Assembly (NCBI GenBank): GCA_947476695.1 | Contig: CANJRD010000008.1 | Coordinates: forward strand, 1-64,000 | From: Rhodospirillaceae bacterium | GTDB taxonomy: Bacteria; Pseudomonadota; Alphaproteobacteria; Rhodospirillales; Rhodospirillaceae | Direction of reading: 5' to 3' | DNA length: 64,000 nt | Shown here: in pieces, positions 1 to 9,479 of the stretch | Numbering within the stretch: position 1 is the first letter of the stretch | How the letters are laid out: every line of letters begins with the position of its first letter | Program-made: the position numbers and the translations under genes | Notes under the pieces: model-generated | Database searches by the model: none | The model's input: only the letters and a program-made list of their open reading frames with translations | What the model was told of the DNA's origin: nothing

Positions 1-527
1 GGATCACCCTGTGCTGCAGCTAGTCCATACAGTCGCGCCCGCCGCATTTCAGCCAGAGACAGCACCGTTTGCTGCGCGGCTTCTTTTTCGTCTTGCGTGA
101 CACTCTTACCTTGATTCAGCTTCACACCAAGATTGAACTGCGCAGCCGCATCACCCTGCGCTGCTGCTAGTTCATACAGTCGTGCTGCTTCTTTGTAGTC
201 TTGCGTTACGCCCTGACCGTTAGCGTACATCACACCAAGATTGACCTGCGCACTCGCATTACCCTGCGCTGCTGCTAGTCCATACAGTCGCACTGCTTCT
301 TTGTAGTCCCGTGCTACGCCCAGAGCGTTGTTGTACATCGCACCAAGATTAGACTGCGCAGCCGCATTCCCTTGCTCTGCCAAAGGACGAAATTCGCGCA
401 ACGCTGCTGCGTAGTCTTTTCTTCCGTACGCCGCCAAACCCTTCTGAAGATCCTGCCCATAGCAAACGCTGACCGTCGCTAAAAGAAACGACAACCATAG
501 AGCAATTGCTTTGAATGCTTTGTTCAT
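1..527 (-). CDS. Sel1-repeat (SLR/TPR-like) exported protein, C-terminus beyond window
   Basis: The reading frame runs from an ATG at 527 to the window edge without a stop, so only the N-terminal 175 or so residues are present. The start MNKAFKAIALWLSFLLATVS looks like a signal peptide ending near Ala/Tyr-Gly-Gln. It is followed by Sel1-like repeats of 36 residues with the signature AxxxYxxAAxQGxAxAQxNLGxMYxxGxGVxxDYKEA. Sel1 repeats are helical scaffolds for protein-protein contacts, often in the periplasm; no partner is evident here. The copies are almost identical at DNA level (period 108 bp), and the last one carries about 13 extra codons. Base composition is visibly lower in GC than the downstream ribosomal genes, which fits recent repeat expansion or acquisition. 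Confidence 0.85.
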   Translation of the reverse strand, partial: MNKAFKAIALWLSFLLATVSVCYGQDLQKGLAAYGRKDYAAALREFRPLAEQGNAAAQSNLGAMYNNALGVARDYKEAVRLYGLAAAQGNASAQVNLGVMYANGQGVTQDYKEAARLYELAAAQGDAAAQFNLGVKLNQGKSVTQDEKEAAQQTVLSLAEMRRARLYGLAAAQGD

Positions 528-882
528 CAGCAACCCTTGTAATTCTTCTTCACGCACCCACACGCGCAACACCATGCGCCATATTGAGTTTGTGATGCTG
601 TCACATTAATCCAGCAGCCCAGCACCTCTCCAGCGCGATCCGCGAAAGCCTGAGCAGACGCTGCTCTTCATCAAGAGACAGCACTCCAGCCGCACCTAAC
701 GCAGCAGAAACGCCGATTCAAAATCATGATCGCGCCAGCATCGTTTCACCAAGAATTCAGTAAGCGTCAAAAAGCGCGTTTTCGATGCTTGGCCTGTCAC
801 GAGCCTGTAGCAAAAAATGAAATTTGGTAAACACGAATATGTTTTAAAACAATGACTTAGCGGAAACCTGTCACGCACAAAA
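528..882. other. Intergenic region without a recognised gene
   Basis: About 355 bp between the Sel1 gene and the rpsI terminator. The stretch near 780-880 is AT-richer than the surroundings and may hold the promoter of the Sel1 gene on the minus strand. Short open frames here have no recognisable domain or ribosome binding site. Confidence 0.5.
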
Positions 883-908
883 AAAGAGACGACTTTCGTC
901 GCCTCTTT
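883..908 (-). terminator. Rho-independent terminator of rplM-rpsI
   Basis: Inverted repeat AAAGAGGCGAC / GTCGTCTCTTT (one mismatch) with a GAAA loop, followed on the minus strand by a run of T. It lies 29 bp beyond the rpsI stop. Confidence 0.8.
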
Positions 909-936
909 GATTTTGCAGTAGAAAGTGAAAGTCGTT

Positions 937-1413
937 TTAACGCTTCGAGAACTGGAAGCTGCGGCGGGCTTTCTTCTTGCCGTACTTCTTACGTTCGACG
1001 ACACGCGCATCGCGCGTCAGGAAGCCGCCGGCCTTCAGCGCCGGACGCAGGTCCGGTTCGTAGTAGGTCAGCGCCTTCGAGATACCGTGACGCACAGCGC
1101 CCGCCTGACCCGACAGACCGCCGCCGGACACCGTGCACACAACGTCGAATTCGTTGAGGCGGTTGGTGACGGTGAACGGTTGGTTGATCAGCATGCGAAG
1201 CACGGGGCGCGTGAAGTAGTTTTCGATTTCGCGCTCGTTGATCACGATCTTGCCTTTGCCGGGCTTCACCCACACGCGGGCGACGGCGTTCTTGCGCTTG
1301 CCCGTGGCGTAAGCGCGGCCCTGCTTGTCGCGCTTCGGCTCCGCCTTCGGGGCGGCACCGGCGACGGCGGACTTCAGGTCGGCGAGCGACTTGGTGGTGG
1401 TCTGTTCAGCCAT
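937..1413 (-). CDS. rpsI: 30S ribosomal protein S9
   Basis: 158 residues. The C-terminal 130 residues follow S9 closely: [15 protein letters not shown], then GKIVINER, the internal [15 protein letters not shown] segment, and the basic tail [17 protein letters not shown] whose last residues reach the P-site tRNA in the 30S subunit. The N-terminal extension of roughly 25 residues, rich in Ala and Lys, is common in alphaproteobacterial S9. It follows rplM by 11 bp in the usual L13-S9 operon and ends at a strong terminator. Identification is secure. Confidence 0.98.
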   Translation of the reverse strand: MAEQTTTKSLADLKSAVAGAAPKAEPKRDKQGRAYATGKRKNAVARVWVKPGKGKIVINEREIENYFTRPVLRMLINQPFTVTNRLNEFDVVCTVSGGGLSGQAGAVRHGISKALTYYEPDLRPALKAGGFLTRDARVVERKKYGKKKARRSFQFSKR

Positions 1414-1424
1414 TGTCCTGATCC

Positions 1425-1886
1425 TTAGGGCTTGTTCTTGCGGTTGCGCGCAGCGAGGTCCAACTGCTGCGGGCTCTGCGCTTCATGCGGATGCGCGGTG
1501 CCGGCATAGACCTTCAGCTTTTTGAACTGCGCACGCGCGAGCGGGCTGTCCTTCGGCATCATACGCTCAACGGCGCGCTCGATGACGCGCTCCGGATACG
1601 CGCCCGACAGGGTACGCTTCGGGGTGTGTTCCTTCAGGCCGCCCGGATGACCGGAGTGCCAATGCCACACGCGCTGTTCGGCCTTCTTGCCGGTCAGCTT
1701 CACCTTTTCGGCGTTGATGATCACGACGTTGTCGCCGGTATCGATGTGCGGCGTGTATTGGGTCTTGTGCTTGCCGCGAAGGATGTCGGCCACGACCGCC
1801 GCCATACGACCGAGAACCAGGCCGTCGGCGTCAATCAGGATCCACTTCTTCTCGACCTCGCCTGGCTTGGCAGAATGGGTCCGCAT
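1425..1886 (-). CDS. rplM: 50S ribosomal protein L13
   Basis: 153 residues from the ATG at 1886, which has AAGGA seven bases upstream; the frame stays open a further 30 codons upstream but without homology or a binding site. L13 hallmarks are visible: [17 protein letters not shown] near the start, [18 protein letters not shown] in the middle and [14 protein letters not shown], followed by [14 protein letters not shown]. It is an early-assembling 23S rRNA-binding protein and is co-transcribed with rpsI. The C-terminal tail [12 protein letters not shown] matches the alphaproteobacterial form. Confidence 0.98.
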   Translation of the reverse strand: MRTHSAKPGEVEKKWILIDADGLVLGRMAAVVADILRGKHKTQYTPHIDTGDNVVIINAEKVKLTGKKAEQRVWHWHSGHPGGLKEHTPKRTLSGAYPERVIERAVERMMPKDSPLARAQFKKLKVYAGTAHPHEAQSPQQLDLAARNRKNKP

Positions 1887-2209
1887 CGGAGTTATCCTTG
1901 GATGAACGCTTGTAAGAGAGCGCGGTGTATAGGCGACGACGCCTGAACGGTCAACGCTCAAGGCCCACAAAAACACAGTATTTTCAATGCGGTGGGTTAC
2001 GGTATTATATTACCTTTACTTAACCTATCTGTCTGAAAACAAACGCTTCATCAGCGATGAACCGCCCCTCTTTTACGGGTCACCGACCAGCGCCTTGCAG
2101 CCGTTACGCCAAAAATCTGTGGCTGCACGACGTTTCCCGCCGCCGCACGGAACCGGCGCTTCCACTCTCCCATTTAGCTTTTGGGAACCTATATGAGGAG
2201 GAGGATTCC

Positions 2210-2434
2210 ATGAACGGAGATAACAACAATGGCGGGCTCTATTTCATCGTTGGCGCCCTGGTGGTTGTGGTTGGCATTGGCGCCTATCTGCTTCTCGGTC
2301 ATAGCGGCGGCAGCGGCGCCGCAAGCGCGACCGGCGGTAGCTCGAAAACCACAATCGAGCACACGACAGTAGCCCCAACGCCGAGCGGCGACGGCGTGAG
2401 CATCACCAACCGTCAGACGGAACGTACGAATTAG
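2210..2434 (+). CDS. Small single-span membrane protein, unknown function
   Basis: 74 residues starting at an ATG preceded by a very strong GAGGAGGAGG binding site. The in-frame extension upstream of this start lacks support. The protein has a short hydrophilic N-terminus (MNGDNNNGG), one hydrophobic segment at about residues 10-30 (LYFIVGALVVVVGIGAYLLL), then a flexible Gly/Ser/Thr-rich tail. The arrangement suggests an inner-membrane anchor with a periplasmic tail. It sits alone, divergent from rplM and convergent with the dehydrogenase. Function not recognised. Confidence 0.75.
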   Translation: MNGDNNNGGLYFIVGALVVVVGIGAYLLLGHSGGSGAASATGGSSKTTIEHTTVAPTPSGDGVSITNRQTERTN

Positions 2435-2456
2435 CGGAGGTCGAACCCGCGGTCTG

Positions 2457-3713
2457 TTACGGAAACAGGCCGCGTGTTCGTTTCGCGAGCTGCACTTTCT
2501 CCACGCCGATCGCCATGGCGGCGGTTCGCATGCTGACGTTCTCGGCCTTCGCACGTGCGGTAACCTGCGCGAAGGCTTTTCCCATCACCTGCGCCAGACG
2601 ATCGTTGACCTCGGTCTCGCCCCAGAAGAATTGCTGCAGGTCCTGCACCCATTCGAAGTAGCTGACGATTACGCCACCGGAGTTGCAGAGAATGTCCGGG
2701 ATCACGAAGATATCTTTGTTCTGATCCAAAATGGTGTCTGCTTCCGGCGTCGTGGGTCCGTTGGCGCCTTCGGCCAGGACGCGGCACCGGAGTGAACCTG
2801 CATTCTTCTCCGTAATCACGCGCTCAATCGCGGCCGGAACAAGCACATCACAAGGCTGGGTCAGCAGCTTTTCCCGATTGATTGTCAGTTCCGTGGAGAA
2901 GCCCTTCAAGACGCCATGCTTGCGCCCATACGCCACCAGAGCCGGAACGTCCAAACCGTCGGCGTTATAGTAAGCGGCCGTATGATCGCTGACACCGACG
3001 ACCTTGGCCCCGTGCTCATGGAATATTTGCGTGGCGTATCCACCCACGTTGCCGAAGCCCTGAACGATTACCGTGGCGTGCCGGGGATTGATCTCCAGCT
3101 TTTCGAGTGCCTGCTCGGCGAGATAGACTATGCTGCGGCCCGTCGCTTCGCGTCGCCCGAGTGTGCCGCCGGAAGCCACTGGCTTGCCGGTGACGATTTC
3201 AGACACGGTATGGCCAACATGCATGGAATACGTATCCATGAACCACGCCATCACTTGCTCGTTGGTGCCCATGTCGGGTGCCATGATGTCGGTATGCGGG
3301 CCGACGAATGGGATCATCTCCTGCATATAGCGGCGTGAGATCGCTTCAAGCTCACGTTGCGATACCGCCGGCGGATCGACGCAAACGCCGCCTTTGGCGC
3401 CTCCATAGGGAAGGCCCGCCAGCGCGCATTTCCAGCTCATCCAGATCGCCAGAGCCGCGACTTCACCTATTTCAAGATTGTTCGAGAACCGCGTGCCGCC
3501 CTTTGTCGGGCCAAGCGTCAGGTGATGCTGAACACGATAGCCTTGATAGACCATCGTCGAACCATCGTCGCGGTGGATCGGGCAAGACACCGTCAACGCG
3601 CGCTTCGGATAGAAGATTCGGTCGCGCTCGTCGACGGGCATGTTCAACTGATCGGCGATGCGATTGAACTGCGTGCGGGCCATCTCGAAGACCTCGCCGG
3701 TATAGACACTCAT
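2457..3713 (-). CDS. Glu/Leu/Phe/Val dehydrogenase (glutamate dehydrogenase family)
   Basis: 418 residues from the ATG at 3713 (GAGG six bases upstream); an ATG at 3749 would add 12 residues. The N-terminal dimerisation half contains YQGYRVQHHLTLGPTKGGTRF and the substrate pocket LPYGGAKGGV with the catalytic-site lysine. The C-terminal half is a Rossmann domain with VIVQGFGNVGGYAT. The length and motifs fit the hexameric NAD(P)-dependent class near 420 residues, like Bacillus RocG/GudB. The likely reaction is oxidative deamination of glutamate to 2-oxoglutarate and ammonium in the cytosol; closely related amino-acid substrates cannot be excluded. It is monocistronic, just downstream of an integrase remnant. 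Confidence 0.92.
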   Translation of the reverse strand: MSVYTGEVFEMARTQFNRIADQLNMPVDERDRIFYPKRALTVSCPIHRDDGSTMVYQGYRVQHHLTLGPTKGGTRFSNNLEIGEVAALAIWMSWKCALAGLPYGGAKGGVCVDPPAVSQRELEAISRRYMQEMIPFVGPHTDIMAPDMGTNEQVMAWFMDTYSMHVGHTVSEIVTGKPVASGGTLGRREATGRSIVYLAEQALEKLEINPRHATVIVQGFGNVGGYATQIFHEHGAKVVGVSDHTAAYYNADGLDVPALVAYGRKHGVLKGFSTELTINREKLLTQPCDVLVPAAIERVITEKNAGSLRCRVLAEGANGPTTPEADTILDQNKDIFVIPDILCNSGGVIVSYFEWVQDLQQFFWGETEVNDRLAQVMGKAFAQVTARAKAENVSMRTAAMAIGVEKVQLAKRTRGLFP

Positions 3714-3819
3714 GTCTGCCTCGCTGCGCTCGTTTACATGGAGATCCATGTAGGAAACGCCGCAAGCCGGTTCCAGGTACGGCCGCGCCCCGGAATCCTT
3801 TCGACAGATTGATGACAGT

Positions 3820-4116
3820 TTAGGCTTGGGCCCGCCCCGCGAGCCATACCGCCGACAACGCGTACGCGTCGCGGAGATTGAGGAGCGTAGCAGTTGGTTT
3901 CCGACCTTCACGCGCCGCAGCGAACGCATCGAGGCAGGCTACGTGCTCGCGAGCGTGAAGCACCTTCGCTTCGTTGAGGTCTTTTGTGCGGAGCGATTTC
4001 TTCCACTCCCGCCTCTCGAGAAGCGGACGCAACTCGGGCGGCACATCCTTGCGGAAGTAGTAGACGCCCGATTTCTTATCTCGAACGATGCCCACCGAGC
4101 GCCCCATTCCGTACAA
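3820..4116 (-). pseudogene. Truncated tyrosine-recombinase (phage-type integrase), N-terminal fragment
   Basis: 98 residues. The first 75 resemble the start of phage-type integrases: VGIVRDKKSGVYYFRKDVPP, then LRPLLERREWKKSLRTKD and LNEAKVLHAREHVACLDAF. This is the arm-type N-terminal domain in which a sheet is followed by an alanine-rich helix. The core-binding and catalytic domains, with the Arg-His-Arg-Tyr residues, are missing, and the frame ends after about 25 unrelated residues. It begins 78 bp past the 3' end of the tRNA-His gene and points away from it, the classic position of an integrase at attL. This is best read as the scar of an integrated element that was lost. Confidence 0.7.
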
Positions 4117-4194
4117 CCCTTTCGTACAAGTGATGTGACGAAAAGGCTAGGAATGCTGCGGGATTGGCGGATTACCGCCACTTCTTACGGGAAC

Positions 4195-4271
4195 TGGGGC
4201 GAGTGACGGGACTCGAACCCGCGACCCTCTGGACCACAACCAGATGCTCTAACCAACTGAGCTACACCCGC
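4195..4271 (-). tRNA. tRNA-His (GTG anticodon)
   Basis: All arms fold. The acceptor stem is seven pairs including one G-U. The D-arm is GCTC/GAGC, the anticodon stem TCTGG/CCAGA with loop TTGTGGT (anticodon GTG), and the T-arm loop is TTCGAGT. The discriminator is C73, a G lies at position -1 opposite it (4272), and CCA is encoded. G-1:C73 is the identity element of bacterial tRNA-His, so the call does not rest on the anticodon alone. Confidence 0.97.
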
Positions 4272-4543
4272 CACAAAGCGTTCCGCGCAGACTGTGGTGG
4301 GGGCGTTCACTAAACCCTGCCCCTGTCCCCGTCAAGGCGCACGGCTCCGAGCCTCAAGTCCTTGATCCTATTACCGCCGTGAGGGGTCGCAGGGCCCCAG
4401 ACTCAGCGGTTCCGAACTATCCACAGCATTTGCCTGCCTAAGATTCAGGCAGATTGCCGTGAATCCAGGCAAACCTGTATCCGCCCATGACGCGCCGCAT
4501 GGCAACCCCCCCGCATCCCGGCGCTTTCGCCTCCTCCCGTAAT
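4272..4543. other. Intergenic region between tRNA-His and the glnB promoter
   Basis: This 270 bp stretch contains the tRNA-His promoter on the minus strand. No convincing NtrC site pair was found upstream of the sigma-54-like promoter of glnB, although enhancer sites would be expected here. No gene seen. Confidence 0.4.
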
Positions 4544-4559
4544 TGGCACAGCTTTTGAA
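4544..4559 (+). promoter_or_regulatory. Sigma-54 (RpoN)-type promoter of glnB-glnA
   Basis: TGGCACAGCTTTTGAA matches the -24/-12 consensus TGGCAC-N5-TTGC at every position except the final GC, which is GA. It ends 48 bp before the glnB ATG. Sigma-54 promoters controlled by NtrC ahead of glnB-glnA are well known in alphaproteobacteria, so nitrogen-limitation control is expected. Confidence 0.65.
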
Positions 4560-4604
4560 TAGAGCAGACGTCTCGCACATAGGTGCGCGACCGAGGGTGG
4601 GTAG

Positions 4605-4946
<342 letters not shown>

Positions 4947-5063
4947 CCTTTCGCAATTTCGCATTAGAGTGCGGCGGCACGCGCGGGGCGGGCCGCCAAG
5001 AGCCCATAACGACAACCAACACCAACGCTCACATCAACGAAGTCAGGGAACAGGGAAACGACC

Positions 5064-6473
5064 ATGTCCGACGTCAAGAAGATCATGGAAATGATCAAAG
5101 AAAAGGAAGTCAAATACGTCGACTTCCGCTTCACCAATCCGGCCGGCAAGTGGCAGCACACGGCGCAGTGGATCGACACCATCGACGAAGAGATGCTGAC
5201 GGACGGCATCATGTTCGACGGTTCCTCGATCGCGGGCTGGAAGGACATCAACGAGTCCGACATGCAGCTGAAGCCGGACCTTTCCACCGCCATCATGGAC
5301 CCGTTCACCGCGCAGCCGACGCTGATCCTGTTCTGCGACACCATCGAGCCGGCGACCGGTCAGCTGTACAACCGCTGCCCGCGCGCGATCTCGAAGAAGG
5401 CCTTGGCCTACATGAACTCCTCGGGCGTGGGCGACACCGCCTACTTCGGCCCGGAAGCCGAGTTCTTCATCTTCGACGACGTGCGCTATTCGACGCAGCC
5501 GCACAACATGTTCTTCGCCTACGACAGCGAAGAGCTGCCGATCAACGACGGCCGTAAGTACGACGAAGGCAACTCGGGTCACCGTCCGCGCGTGAAGGGC
5601 GGCTATTTCCCGGTGGCGCCGGTCGACCAGTGCCAGGACCTGCGCGCTGAGATGGTGTCAGTCTGCGCCGACATGGGCGTGCCGATGGAAAAGCACCACC
5701 ACGAAGTGGCGCCGGCCCAGCACGAACTCGGCATCAAGTTCGACACCCTCGTCCGCACCGCCGACCACATGCAGATCTACAAGTACGTCGTGCACATGGT
5801 CGCGCACAGCTACGGCAAGACCGCGACCTTCATGCCGAAGCCGATGTACCAGGACAACGGCTCGGGCATGCACGTGCACCAGTCGATCTGGAAAGCCGGC
5901 AAGCCGCTGTTCGCCGGTTCGGGCTACGCCGACCTGTCGGACACCGCGCTTTACTACATCGGCGGCATCATCAAGCACGCCAAGGCGCTGAACGCTTTCA
6001 CCAACCCGCTGACCAACAGCTACAAGCGCCTGGTCCCGGGCTACGAAGCGCCGGTGCTGCTGGCCTACTCGTCGCGTAACCGCTCGGCTTCGTGCCGCAT
6101 CCCGTACGTCGCGAGCCCGAAGGGCAAGCGCGTCGAAGTGCGCTTCCCGGATCCGGGTGCGAACCCGTACCTCGCCTACGCGGCGATGCTGATGGCCGGC
6201 CTCGACGGCATCAAGAACAAGATCCACCCGGGCGACCCGATGGACAAGAACCTGTACGACCTGCCGCCGGAAGAGCTGAAGGCCGTGCCGACGGTTTGCG
6301 GATCTTTGCGTGAAGCCCTCGAGAGCCTCGAAGCCGACAACGCCTTCCTGCGCGCCGGAGACGTGTTCACCGAAGACTTCATCCAGAGCTGGATCGACCT
6401 GAAGATGCAGGAAGTGAAGCGCTTTGAAATGACGCCGCACCCGGTCGAATACGAAATGTACTACTCGGTCTAA
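5064..6473 (+). CDS. glnA: Glutamine synthetase type I
   Basis: 469 residues, the normal size of GSI-beta, a cytosolic dodecamer that makes glutamine from glutamate, ammonium and ATP. Visible motifs are FDGSSIAGW, the metal ligands in [10 protein letters not shown], the [16 protein letters not shown] active-site segment, the [17 protein letters not shown] loop, and [20 protein letters not shown]. The adenylylation site is NLYDLPPEE with Tyr398, so GlnE control is expected. The gene follows glnB, with GGGAAACGACC ahead of its ATG, and ends 30 bp before a strong terminator. Confidence 0.98.
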   Translation: MSDVKKIMEMIKEKEVKYVDFRFTNPAGKWQHTAQWIDTIDEEMLTDGIMFDGSSIAGWKDINESDMQLKPDLSTAIMDPFTAQPTLILFCDTIEPATGQLYNRCPRAISKKALAYMNSSGVGDTAYFGPEAEFFIFDDVRYSTQPHNMFFAYDSEELPINDGRKYDEGNSGHRPRVKGGYFPVAPVDQCQDLRAEMVSVCADMGVPMEKHHHEVAPAQHELGIKFDTLVRTADHMQIYKYVVHMVAHSYGKTATFMPKPMYQDNGSGMHVHQSIWKAGKPLFAGSGYADLSDTALYYIGGIIKHAKALNAFTNPLTNSYKRLVPGYEAPVLLAYSSRNRSASCRIPYVASPKGKRVEVRFPDPGANPYLAYAAMLMAGLDGIKNKIHPGDPMDKNLYDLPPEELKAVPTVCGSLREALESLEADNAFLRAGDVFTEDFIQSWIDLKMQEVKRFEMTPHPVEYEMYYSV

Positions 6474-6502
6474 GCTTCCGGCTTAGTCGAAGACGATAAA
6501 AG

Positions 6503-6540
6503 AAATGCCCCGGCGGAAAACCGCCGGGGCATTTTTCTTT
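6503..6540 (+). terminator. Terminator of glnB-glnA
   Basis: A perfect 14-bp stem (AAATGCCCCGGCGG and its complement) around an AAAA loop, followed by TTTTTCTTT. Confidence 0.92.
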
Positions 6541-6740
6541 GCTGAAACTCCAGTCCACAGCTTGCCTACGCGAACGCCGCGGGCATTACGCCGACTCAAT
6601 CCAGCATCGCTGTACGGGTGAGGGGTTAGGCCGCGAAAGGCTAGCAAATGTCCCGCTTTTCAGCGGTATGGCGGAGCGAACAAGGTGCCAAGTTAAGCGT
6701 TATCTAGGGGGTAAATTGCCAGCCGCATAAGACCCCCGCC

Positions 6741-9374
6741 ATGCGTAACGGAGAACCACCCATTAGCCCTGACGCGAGTGCCGCAGCGTTTTTCGCTGGC
6801 GAAGGGGAAGTGCGCGCCCTGGCACGCGAACTTAATTGGGCCGCCACGCCCTTGGGGCCCCCATCGACCTGGTCGCCCGCGATGCGCACCATGGTGCGCG
6901 TGATGTTCGACACGCCGTTTCCGGTCTGTCTTTGGGCCGGTCCGCAATACGCCCTCGTCTACAACGACTCTTATCGTCGTATCTTGGCGGCAAAACATCC
7001 AAGTGCGTTGGGCCGCCCCGGTGCCGAAGTGTGGGCCGAAATCTGGGATGGGCTAAGGCCTCAATTCGAGCAGGTCCGGCAGGGCGGAGATCCGGTCTAT
7101 TTCGAGGACGCTCCGTTTGTGATGGCACGGCTCGACGGAGGCGGCACGGAAACCGCTTGGTTCAGCTATTCACTTTCTGCGCTGCGTGATGAAAACGGCA
7201 CCGTCGCGGCAGTCTTGAACATCTCTCCCGAAACAACTGACCGCGTCCTTGCGGTTCGCCATCAACAACAGGAGGGAGAACGGCTCCGGAATCTGTTTCA
7301 ACAAATGCCTGGTTTCGTGGCCGTGCTGGAAGGGCCGGATCACGTTTACCGCTACGTCAACAGTGCCTTTCTGCAAATCGCGGGAGACCGTGATTACATC
7401 GGCCGCACCGTGCGTGAGAAGTTCCCCGAGCTTGCCAGTCAAGGCTATTACGAATTGCTCGATAACGTGTATGCGACGGGCAAGGCGTTTTCGGCGGTTG
7501 ATATGCCGCTCGAACTTTCGGGCGACACCCCCCAACGCTACATCGACCTGGTCTATCAACCGATCAAAAATGCCTTGAACGAGGTGACGGGCATTTTCAT
7601 AGGTGGATACGACGTTACCCAGCGCGTCAAAGCCGACAAACGACGCCACGCCTTCGTGCGCTTGACAGACAAATTCCGCGCACTCACCAACCGCGCTGAC
7701 ATCGGTTTCGCCGCGAGCGAAATTTTGGGCGAGAATTTGGGTGTGAGCCGTGTGGGCTACGGGACAATAGATTCCGTGGCTGAGACGTTAACAGTCGACC
7801 GCGATTGGACCGCGCCAGGCGTCGCGACGCTTGCGGGAATGCTGAACCTCCGGGAATACGGCTCATTTATCGATAGCTTGAAAAATAACGAGTTCATCGC
7901 GATCAGCGATGTACGGGCAGATCCCCGGACTTCGGTCGCAGCGGACGCGCTTGAAACGCGGTCCGCGCGCTCCTTTGTGAATGTCCCGGTCGTCGAGCAC
8001 GGCAAGCTTGTCGCCGTTCTGTACGTCAACAATGCCCGCCCTCGTCAGTGGTCAACCGAGGATTTGGACTTTATCCGCAAAGTCGCAGAGCGCACACGAA
8101 CCACGACCGAACGGCTCAACAGCGAGCAGGCGCTCAGAGACAGTGAAGCGCGGCTGCGTGAGGCAAATGAATCGCTGGAACGCAAAGTCGAGGCGCGAAC
8201 GCGCGAATTGTATCTGGCCGAAGATGCCCTCAGGCAATCGCAGAAAATGGATGCTATTGGCCAATTGACCGGCGGCATAGCTCATGACTTCAATAATTTA
8301 TTGGGCGCCATTTCGGGCAGCCTCGAACTTTTAAAGAAGCGGATATCCGCCGGACGTTTTGCCGAAGTTGATCGCTACATTGACGGCGCTCACGACGCCT
8401 CGCGCCGCGCGGCTTCGCTCACGCAGCGCCTCCTCGCCTTCTCGCGGCGGCAGACGCTGGACCCAAAGCCCGTCGAAGTGAACCGCCTCATCAACGGGAT
8501 GGACGACCTTATTCGCAGAAGCGTCGGACCCAACATCATCGTCGAAGTCGTTGGGGCCGGCGGACTCTGGCCGACCAAAGTCGATCCATCTCAGCTTGAG
8601 AACTCGCTACTCAATCTATGCGTCAACGCCCGCGATGCCATGGCCGCGTCAGGGGGGCGCCTGACGATTGAGACCGCGAACAAGTGGCTGGATGAGCGCG
8701 GCGCGAAAGAGCGCGATCTCGCGCCGGGACAATACGTTGCGCTATCCGTGACAGACACCGGTACAGGCATGGATGCCGGGGTGATAAGTCACGTCTTCGA
8801 GCCCTTCTTCACGACGAAGCCTATCGGCGCCGGCACAGGCCTCGGCCTCTCCATGGTGTACGGATTTGCGCGCCAGTCCGGCGGACAAATCAGGATTTAC
8901 TCCAAACTTGGTAAGGGCACCACGATGTGTCTCTACCTGCCGCGCTTCGTCGGAGAAGCGGAAAACCTCGATCAGGAGCCCACGCGCACGTTTACGGTGG
9001 GTGACGGTGAAACCGTCCTGGTGATCGATGACGAAGCAACGATTCGGATACTCGTGGTCGAGGTCCTGGAGGAATGCGGCTACAACACACGCGAGGCGGG
9101 CGACGGGCTCACCGGCCTCAAAATTCTTCAATCGGATGCGCGTATCGATCTTCTCATCACCGACGTCGGCCTGCCCGGTGGAATGAACGGGCGACAGATC
9201 GCCGACGCGGCGCGCATGCTCAGGCCCAACCTCAAAGTTATTTTTATAACCGGCTACGCCGAGAACGCCGCTATCGGGAGTGGACATCTGGACAGCGGCA
9301 TGGAAATCATCACGAAGCCATTCGTGATGACTGATCTCGGTAATAAAGTTCGAGAATTGTTGCTAAAACACTGA
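6741..9374 (+). CDS. PAS/GAF hybrid sensor histidine kinase with C-terminal receiver
   Basis: 877 residues with no signal peptide or membrane span, so a soluble sensor. In order: PAS-like domain at about 30-170 (WAATPLGPPSTW, VYNDSYRRIL), second PAS at about 185-300, GAF domain at about 310-460, a coiled coil at about 465-505, HisKA with GGIAHDFNNLLGAISG (phospho-His515), HATPase with NARDAM, DTGTGMD and GAGTGLGLSMVYG, and a receiver at about 755-875 (VLVIDDEAT, phospho-Asp808, KPF). The kinase core is of the type that passes phosphate to its own receiver. The ligand is unknown. Its first PAS domain resembles that of the HWE kinase at 23.9 kb. No strong ribosome binding site precedes the ATG. 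Confidence 0.9.
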   Translation: MRNGEPPISPDASAAAFFAGEGEVRALARELNWAATPLGPPSTWSPAMRTMVRVMFDTPFPVCLWAGPQYALVYNDSYRRILAAKHPSALGRPGAEVWAEIWDGLRPQFEQVRQGGDPVYFEDAPFVMARLDGGGTETAWFSYSLSALRDENGTVAAVLNISPETTDRVLAVRHQQQEGERLRNLFQQMPGFVAVLEGPDHVYRYVNSAFLQIAGDRDYIGRTVREKFPELASQGYYELLDNVYATGKAFSAVDMPLELSGDTPQRYIDLVYQPIKNALNEVTGIFIGGYDVTQRVKADKRRHAFVRLTDKFRALTNRADIGFAASEILGENLGVSRVGYGTIDSVAETLTVDRDWTAPGVATLAGMLNLREYGSFIDSLKNNEFIAISDVRADPRTSVAADALETRSARSFVNVPVVEHGKLVAVLYVNNARPRQWSTEDLDFIRKVAERTRTTTERLNSEQALRDSEARLREANESLERKVEARTRELYLAEDALRQSQKMDAIGQLTGGIAHDFNNLLGAISGSLELLKKRISAGRFAEVDRYIDGAHDASRRAASLTQRLLAFSRRQTLDPKPVEVNRLINGMDDLIRRSVGPNIIVEVVGAGGLWPTKVDPSQLENSLLNLCVNARDAMAASGGRLTIETANKWLDERGAKERDLAPGQYVALSVTDTGTGMDAGVISHVFEPFFTTKPIGAGTGLGLSMVYGFARQSGGQIRIYSKLGKGTTMCLYLPRFVGEAENLDQEPTRTFTVGDGETVLVIDDEATIRILVVEVLEECGYNTREAGDGLTGLKILQSDARIDLLITDVGLPGGMNGRQIADAARMLRPNLKVIFITGYAENAAIGSGHLDSGMEIITKPFVMTDLGNKVRELLLKH

Positions 9375-9479
9375 GCGCCGGCGAAATACGCGGACGTCAT
9401 GCTTTTCATGGATTACACCGGCCCGGGATTTGTCGTACTCAGCATCGCAGCAGTATTGATCTAAAGGCAGGGTGTGACG

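Noticed and set aside
600-710. Short minus-strand frame with LSLDEEQRLLRLSRIALE phrase
   Set aside because: About 30 codons without a start; coding-like wording alone is not enough to call a gene fragment.
696-1010. Minus-strand open frame overlapping the end of rpsI
   Set aside because: It overlaps rpsI and its terminator, has no ribosome binding site, and its residues resemble an out-of-frame reading.
9400-9465. Tiny 21-codon frame between the hybrid kinase and cyclophilin genes
   Set aside because: Too short to support; weak binding site and no homology visible.
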